A stretch of 59,170 nucleotides of DNA, from assembly GCF_002104795.1 (NCBI RefSeq), contig NZ_NCXO01000026.1:1-59170 (forward strand), written 5' to 3'. Below are positions 54,906 through 59,170 of the stretch, piece by piece. The DNA is from Mycolicibacillus koreensis (lineage in GTDB: Bacteria; Actinomycetota; Actinomycetes; Mycobacteriales; Mycobacteriaceae). Positions within the stretch are counted from its first letter, which is position 1. Every line of letters starts with the position of its first letter. The position numbers and the translations under genes are program-made. Below the pieces are notes generated by a model. The model was not told where the DNA came from, searched no databases, and saw only the letters and a list, made by a program, of their open reading frames with translations.

Positions 54906-56314
54906 ACGCGCTCGATCACCTCGGTGCCGGCGGTGGCGATCGGCGTCGACGACGGGTCCGGGACGGTGACCAGCGGCCGGCGCGCGGCGTGGGAGATGCG
55001 CACCAGCAGCGCCAGCAGGATGTAGTTGGCCACCAGCGACGACCCGCCGTAGGAGAGCCACGGGGTGGTCAGCCCGGTCAGCGGGATCAGCTTGGTCACC
55101 CCGCCGACCACGATGAACAACTGGATCGCCAAGGTGGCGGCCAGCCCGGCGGCGAGCAGCTTGCCGAAGCTGTCGCGCACCGCCAGCGCGGTGCGCAGCC
55201 CCCGCATGATCACGATGGTGTAGAGCATCAGCAGCCCCGCCAGCCCGACCAGGCCGAGCTCCTCGCCGAACGCGGCGATGATGAAGTCGGTGGAGGCCGC
55301 CGGGACGTAGTCGGGTTGGCCGTTGCCCAGCCCGGCGCCGAAGACCCCGCCGGTGGCGAAGCTGAACAGCGACTGCACCATCTGGTAGCCGCCGCCCTCG
55401 GGGTCGGCGAACGGGTCCAGCCAGGCCTGCACCCGCACCCGCACGTGGCTGAACAGGAAGTAGGCGACGGTGCTGCCGGCGACGAACAGCGCCAGCCCCA
55501 GCGCCACCCAGCTGATCCGGTGGGTGGCGATGTACACCATCACCAGAAACGACGCGTACAGCAGCAGCGAGGTGCCCAGGTCCTTCTCGAAGACCATCAC
55601 CCCGACCGACACCACCCAGGCCACCAGCAGCGGCGCCAGATCCCGCGGGCGGGGCAGGTTCACCCCGAGGACGTGTTTGCCGGCGCTGGTGAACAGGTCC
55701 CGTTTGGCGACCAGCACCGCGGCGAAGAAGATCAGCAGCAGAATCTTGGAGAACTCGGCCGGCTGGATGGAGAAGCCGGGGAACCGCATCCAGATCTTCG
55801 CCCCGCCCTGTTCGGAGAACCGGGCGGGCAGCAGTGCGGGGATCACCAGCAGCACCAGCCCGGCCAGCCCGCACAGATAGCCGCTGCCGGCCAGCTCGCG
55901 GTGATCGGTGAGCGCGGCGAGCACCGCGGCCAACGCGAGCACCCCGACCAGGGTCCACAGCACCTGTTGGGTGGCCCCGGAGTGGGCCTGTTCGGCCGGC
56001 TCGGCGAGATCCAGCCGGTGGATCATGACCAGCCCCAGCCCGTTGAGCAGCGCCACCACCGGCAGCAGCAGCGGGTCGGCGTAGGCGGCGTAGCGGCGGA
56101 TGGCCAGGTGGGCCACGCCGAACAGCGCCAAAAACGCCACCGTGTAGCCGAGGATCTTCCAGCCCAACGCCCGGTGCTGGTCGGCTTCCACGATGATCAG
56201 CGCGATCGTGGTCAGCGCTGCGGCGAAGCACAGCAGGCCCAGCTCGGCGTTGCGCCGCGTCGACAGCGTGGGAGCCGGCGCCGCCGGGATCGCGGGCTGG
56301 GGCTGGGTGGTCAT
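54902..56314 (-). CDS. rodA: SEDS glycosyltransferase RodA
   Basis: 470 residues with about 12 membrane helices. SEDS marks are WMRFPGFSIQPAEFSKILLL, FEKDLGTSLLLY, NGQPDYVPAASTDFIIAAFGEELGL and TGLTTPWLSYGGSSLVANY. It polymerises lipid II with its cognate class B PBP, here PbpA, encoded just downstream with an ATGA overlap. The ATG also overlaps the pstP stop. Confidence 0.96.
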   Translation of the reverse strand: MTTQPQPAIPAAPAPTLSTRRNAELGLLCFAAALTTIALIIVEADQHRALGWKILGYTVAFLALFGVAHLAIRRYAAYADPLLLPVVALLNGLGLVMIHRLDLAEPAEQAHSGATQQVLWTLVGVLALAAVLAALTDHRELAGSGYLCGLAGLVLLVIPALLPARFSEQGGAKIWMRFPGFSIQPAEFSKILLLIFFAAVLVAKRDLFTSAGKHVLGVNLPRPRDLAPLLVAWVVSVGVMVFEKDLGTSLLLYASFLVMVYIATHRISWVALGLALFVAGSTVAYFLFSHVRVRVQAWLDPFADPEGGGYQMVQSLFSFATGGVFGAGLGNGQPDYVPAASTDFIIAAFGEELGLVGLAGLLMLYTIVIMRGLRTALAVRDSFGKLLAAGLAATLAIQLFIVVGGVTKLIPLTGLTTPWLSYGGSSLVANYILLALLVRISHAARRPLVTVPDPSSTPIATAGTEVIERV

Positions 56315-57786
56315 GCCGCGTCCCGGCAGTCGGTTCCTGGTTGCAGTGGCGGCGGGGGCAGATTCGCCGAGGTGGTGGTCAAGGTGGTGGTGGGGGCGGT
56401 GGTGCTCAGGGTGTTCGACGCCGTGGTCGTGGTGGTGCCTGTGGTGCTCGAGGTGCCCGGGGTGGGGCGGGAGGGGGTGATCGGTTCGAACGTCTCGCGG
56501 ACCGGCGGGGGAGTTTGAGCCTTCCGCAGTGTCGAGCAGAGCGGCAGCACCGATCCGGTCAGCTTCTCCAGCTGGTCGGTGGCGTTCTCGCGGGTGCCGG
56601 CGGGCAGTCCGTCGAGGAGTTGTTGGCGTGCCGAGGGCACCAGGTCGTCGACGACCAGGGCGCGGCAGGTGACGGGCTCGTCCCACCGGATCTGGGAGAG
56701 CCGGTTGTCGGGGCTGACGCAGATCCGCTCGAACGGCTTCTGCAGTTGCTTACCCAAAAACGAGCCCTGCACCCCGCGCATGACCGCGACGGTGCCGTCG
56801 TGGACGCCGACGAAATAGTTGCTGTAGACCATCGCTTTGCCGATGGCGAGTCCGGCGAGTACGACCAGCACCAGCAGGATTCCGGCGAGGATCAGCCGGG
56901 AGCGGGAGCGCGGCCGGGCGGTGAACGCCTCGACCTGGGGCAGCTTGCGTTTGACGACCGGGGGGCGGGGGTTGATCGCCGAGGCCCGCCCGGCGGACAG
57001 GTCCAGGCGGGTCGGGCGGTCCCCGTCGTCGGAGACCGCCCCGGCCAGTATCGGGCGGGTCTGGCCGTAGTCGGTGTCGACGACGTCGGCGACCACCACG
57101 GTGACGTTGTCGGGTCCGCCGCCGCGCAGCGCCAGCTCGATGAGCCGGTCGGCGCATTCGGTGACGTCGGGGATCTGCAGCGCCTCCAGGATGGTCTCGG
57201 TGCTCACCGGATCGGAGAGCCCGTCGGAGCAGAGCAGGTAGCGGTCGCCGACGCGGGCTTCCCGCATGGTCAGGGTGGGCTCCACCTCCTGGCCGGTGAG
57301 CGCGCGCATGATCAGCGACCGCTGCGGGTGGGAGTGGGCGTCCTCGGCGCTGATGCGGCCCTCGTCGACGAGGGTCTGCACGAACGTGTCGTCCTTGGTG
57401 ATCTGGGCGAGTTCGCCGTCGCGCAGCAGGTAGCCGCGGGAGTCCCCGATGTGCACCAGTCCGATGCGGTCCCCGGCGAACAGGATCGCGGTCAGTGTGG
57501 TGCCCATGCCCTCGAGGTCGGGTTCGGCCTCGACGTGGGCGGCGATCGCGGTGTTGCCCTGGCGCACCGCGTCGTCGAGCTTGCTGAGCAGGTCGCCGCC
57601 GGGTTCGTCGTCGTCGAGGGGGGCCAGCGCGGCGATCACCAGCTGGGAGGCCACCTCCCCGGCGGCGTGACCGCCCATCCCGTCGGCCAGCGCCAGCAGC
57701 CGTGCCCCGGCATACACCGAGTCTTCGTTGTTGGAGCGCACCAGGCCGACATCGCTGCGTGCGGCGTAACGCAGAACGAGGGTCAC
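56311..57786 (-). CDS. pstP: PP2C-type Ser/Thr phosphatase PstP
   Basis: 491 residues. The PP2C domain (about 5-235) has the metal-binding motifs RSNNEDS, ADGMGGHAAGEVAS, HIGDSRGYLL, LCSDGLSD and GGPDNVTVV. A linker leads to a membrane helix at about 298-320 and an exported Thr/Pro/Ser-rich C-terminal domain. It reverses PknA and PknB phosphorylation. The GTG start overlaps the fhaB stop (GTGA). Confidence 0.96.
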   Translation of the reverse strand: MTLVLRYAARSDVGLVRSNNEDSVYAGARLLALADGMGGHAAGEVASQLVIAALAPLDDDEPGGDLLSKLDDAVRQGNTAIAAHVEAEPDLEGMGTTLTAILFAGDRIGLVHIGDSRGYLLRDGELAQITKDDTFVQTLVDEGRISAEDAHSHPQRSLIMRALTGQEVEPTLTMREARVGDRYLLCSDGLSDPVSTETILEALQIPDVTECADRLIELALRGGGPDNVTVVVADVVDTDYGQTRPILAGAVSDDGDRPTRLDLSAGRASAINPRPPVVKRKLPQVEAFTARPRSRSRLILAGILLVLVVLAGLAIGKAMVYSNYFVGVHDGTVAVMRGVQGSFLGKQLQKPFERICVSPDNRLSQIRWDEPVTCRALVVDDLVPSARQQLLDGLPAGTRENATDQLEKLTGSVLPLCSTLRKAQTPPPVRETFEPITPSRPTPGTSSTTGTTTTTASNTLSTTAPTTTLTTTSANLPPPPLQPGTDCRDAA

Positions 57787-58250
57787 GAGCGCAACTCAAT
57801 TACCGTCTTGCCGATTCGAATCGGCGTTCCGATCGGAACTCTTACCGCGGTGGTCACCTTCGCCTTATCAAGATAAGTACCGTTGGTCGAACCTAGATCT
57901 TCGACATACCATTCGGAGCCGCGCTGGGACAGCCGGGCGTGCCTCGCCGAAGCATAGTCGTCGGTGAGCACCACCGTGGAGTCGTCGGCGCGACCGACCA
58001 AAACGGGTTGGCCGCTCAACGTGATGCGGGCTCCGGCGAGCGCGCCTTCGGTGATCACCAGCCGACGCGCGATGTGCCGCTGTTGGCGGGCCGGCAGCAG
58101 GGTGCCGCGGATGGCCAGACCGCGGCGCATCATCACCGCGCCGGTGGGCGCGTAGATGTCGGTGCGCAGGGTGCGCAGCACCGCCCAGATGAACACCCAC
58201 AGCAACACGAGGAAACCGACGCGCGTCAGTTGCAGCATCAGTCCCTGCAT
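57783..58250 (-). CDS. fhaB: FHA-domain protein FhaB (FipA)
   Basis: 155 residues, as in M. tuberculosis. An N-terminal membrane helix (about 7-30, GFLVLLWVFIWAVLRTL) is followed by a C-terminal FHA domain (about 75-155) with VLVGRADDSTVVLTDDYASARHARL and LGSTNGTYLDKAKV, which binds phosphothreonine. In M. tuberculosis it links FtsZ and FtsQ during oxidative stress (established for FipA). ATG follows GAGAGGA. The 173-nt gap before fhaA shows no gene. Confidence 0.95.
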   Translation of the reverse strand: MQGLMLQLTRVGFLVLLWVFIWAVLRTLRTDIYAPTGAVMMRRGLAIRGTLLPARQQRHIARRLVITEGALAGARITLSGQPVLVGRADDSTVVLTDDYASARHARLSQRGSEWYVEDLGSTNGTYLDKAKVTTAVRVPIGTPIRIGKTVIELRS

Positions 58251-58423
58251 CTGGCGTCCTCTCCGTCCGTGCGCACCGGCCATCCACGTTCGTCGGTGTC
58301 GGTCAACGTCCTCAAGCGTTTCCGGGGCTCGACAGCGCCGGAGGGCGCCCGTCAGCAAGGTCACGATACTTGGACGGTGATCGAGCCGGGCGCAGTCAGG
58401 CCAACTTCACCCGGCGACGCTCG

Positions 58424-59170
58424 CTAGTGGATCCGGACGACGATCTCGGAGTGGCCCAGGCGCACCACGTCACCGTCGGCGAGCTGCCACTCCTGCACCG
58501 GGGCGTTGTTGACCGTGGTGCCGTTGGTGGAGCCGAGGTCCGACAGCAGCGCGACGTGCCCGTCCCAGCGGATTTCCATGTGTCGGCGCGAGACCCCGGT
58601 GTCGGGCAGCCGGAACTGCGCGTCCTGGCCGCGGCCGACGACGTTGGAGCCCTCCCGCAGCTGGTAGGTGCGGCCGCTGCCGTCGTCGAGCTGCAGGGTG
58701 ACGGTCGGTCCGGCGCCGAAGCCGCCCGGCTGGCCGGGCTGACCGTAGTCACCGCCGTAGGCGGCCGGATGGCCCGGCTGACCGAACTCGCCGTAGCCGG
58801 GCTGGGCGGGTTGACCGTAGTCGCCGCCGTAGCCGCCGGGGGCTCCGTAGCCGCCGGGTTCGCCGTAGTCATAGCCGGAAGCCGGCGGGGCGTCGTAGCC
58901 GGGGGCGGCGGGTGCGCCCTGGTCGAATTGGCCGTAGTCGGGCTGGCCGTAGTCCGGCTGGGAGTAGTCCGGTTGCCCGGGCTGGCCGTAGTCGGGTTGG
59001 CCGTAGGACGGGCCGCCGGGGGCGGACCCGGGGTAGCCGGGACCGGGCTGACCCGACGGTCCGGGCTGGCCCGGCTGACCCGGCTGACCGTAGCCGCCGT
59101 GGTCGGGGTAGGACGGGCCGCCGGGGGGCTGGCCGTAGCCGCCGTAGCCGGGCTGGCCGCCGGCGGCTAC
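58424..59170 (-). CDS. fhaA: FHA-domain protein FhaA (N-terminus cut by window edge)
   Basis: The last 248 codons and the stop are present; the gene enters from the right edge. The visible N-terminal ~150 residues are a Gly/Tyr/Pro/Gln-rich repeat linker (GYGQP, DYGQP and similar units). The C-terminal FHA domain follows with SNVVGRGQDAQFRLPDTGVSRRHMEI and LGSTNGTTVNN, ending IVVRIH. It binds the phosphorylated MviN pseudokinase, whose gene lies 32 kb to the left (established pairing in M. tuberculosis). The DUF3662 N-terminal domain of the family lies outside the window. Confidence 0.93.
   Translation of the reverse strand, partial: VAAGGQPGYGGYGQPPGGPSYPDHGGYGQPGQPGQPGPSGQPGPGYPGSAPGGPSYGQPDYGQPGQPDYSQPDYGQPDYGQFDQGAPAAPGYDAPPASGYDYGEPGGYGAPGGYGGDYGQPAQPGYGEFGQPGHPAAYGGDYGQPGQPGGFGAGPTVTLQLDDGSGRTYQLREGSNVVGRGQDAQFRLPDTGVSRRHMEIRWDGHVALLSDLGSTNGTTVNNAPVQEWQLADGDVVRLGHSEIVVRIH

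Overview
The window is a very GC-rich actinobacterial chromosome segment centred on the replication origin. Gene content and protein sequences fit a mycobacterium (family Mycobacteriaceae): ino1, mtc28/LpqN family, cwlM, cwsA, crgA, the MviN-pseudokinase fusion, and the pknB-pknA-pbpA-rodA-pstP-fhaB-fhaA cluster, with dnaA, dnaN, recF, dciA, gyrB and gyrA in order. Species cannot be fixed from sequence alone. There is no gnd between dnaN and recF (present in M. smegmatis) and no sigM/anti-sigma pair before trxB (present in M. tuberculosis). The order ponA1 ... Rv0036c-like gene followed directly by pcnA matches, from memory, M. smegmatis rather than M. tuberculosis, where that block lies on the other side of the origin.

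Layout. 1-2.9 kb: ponA1 (C-terminus cut by the window edge) and a DUF5318 gene on the minus strand. 3.1-9.6 kb: a plus-strand run with a PadR regulator, inositol-phosphate synthase, an F420-type oxidoreductase, a polar amino-acid ABC transporter (binding protein fused to permease, plus ATPase), a MarR regulator and a short-chain dehydrogenase. 9.6-18 kb: leuS facing the previous genes, then the Mtc28-like secreted protein, a small membrane protein, a bile-acid-symporter-like carrier, YqgE, an MFS exporter and a mycothiol-type DinB protein. 18-29.5 kb: pcnA, mutT4, a DUF6049 protein, the MurJ-pseudokinase fusion, trxB-trxC, cwlM and a GNAT-like protein. 29.8-35 kb: a compact minus-strand run read rpmH, rnpA, yidD, yidC, khpB, rsmG, parA, parB, with three parS sites in or at the start of parA and rsmG.

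35.6-46.1 kb: dnaA, oriC (dnaA-dnaN gap, DnaA boxes and an AT-rich stretch), dnaN, recF, dciA, gyrB, gyrA and a DUF3566 gene. 46.2-50.3 kb: tRNA-Ile, a 36-residue membrane peptide, tRNA-Ala, a nested inverted-repeat element, cwsA, ppiA, a PH-domain protein, crgA, a DUF881 protein and a glutamine amidotransferase. 50.3-59.2 kb: the minus-strand Ser/Thr kinase, phosphatase and cell-shape operon, ending inside fhaA.

How the parts fit. The two ends of the window carry a PknB-centred growth circuit: kinases, phosphatase and FHA readers on the right, and two described targets (CwlM, the MviN pseudokinase) 25-30 kb away on the left of the origin. Around oriC lie initiation (dnaA, dciA), clamp (dnaN), topology (gyrBA) and segregation (parABS). 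Most operons use ATGA or GTGA stop-start overlaps, and many lone genes have a -10 hexamer 6-8 nt before the start codon, as expected for leaderless mycobacterial mRNAs. No insertion sequence, prophage, CRISPR array or clear foreign island is seen. The unusual signals are small: a DnaA-box cluster near crgA, a nested hairpin after tRNA-Ala, tandem parS sites inside parA, a SigH-type promoter before trxB next to a missing sigM, and triple 9-bp repeats before crgA.
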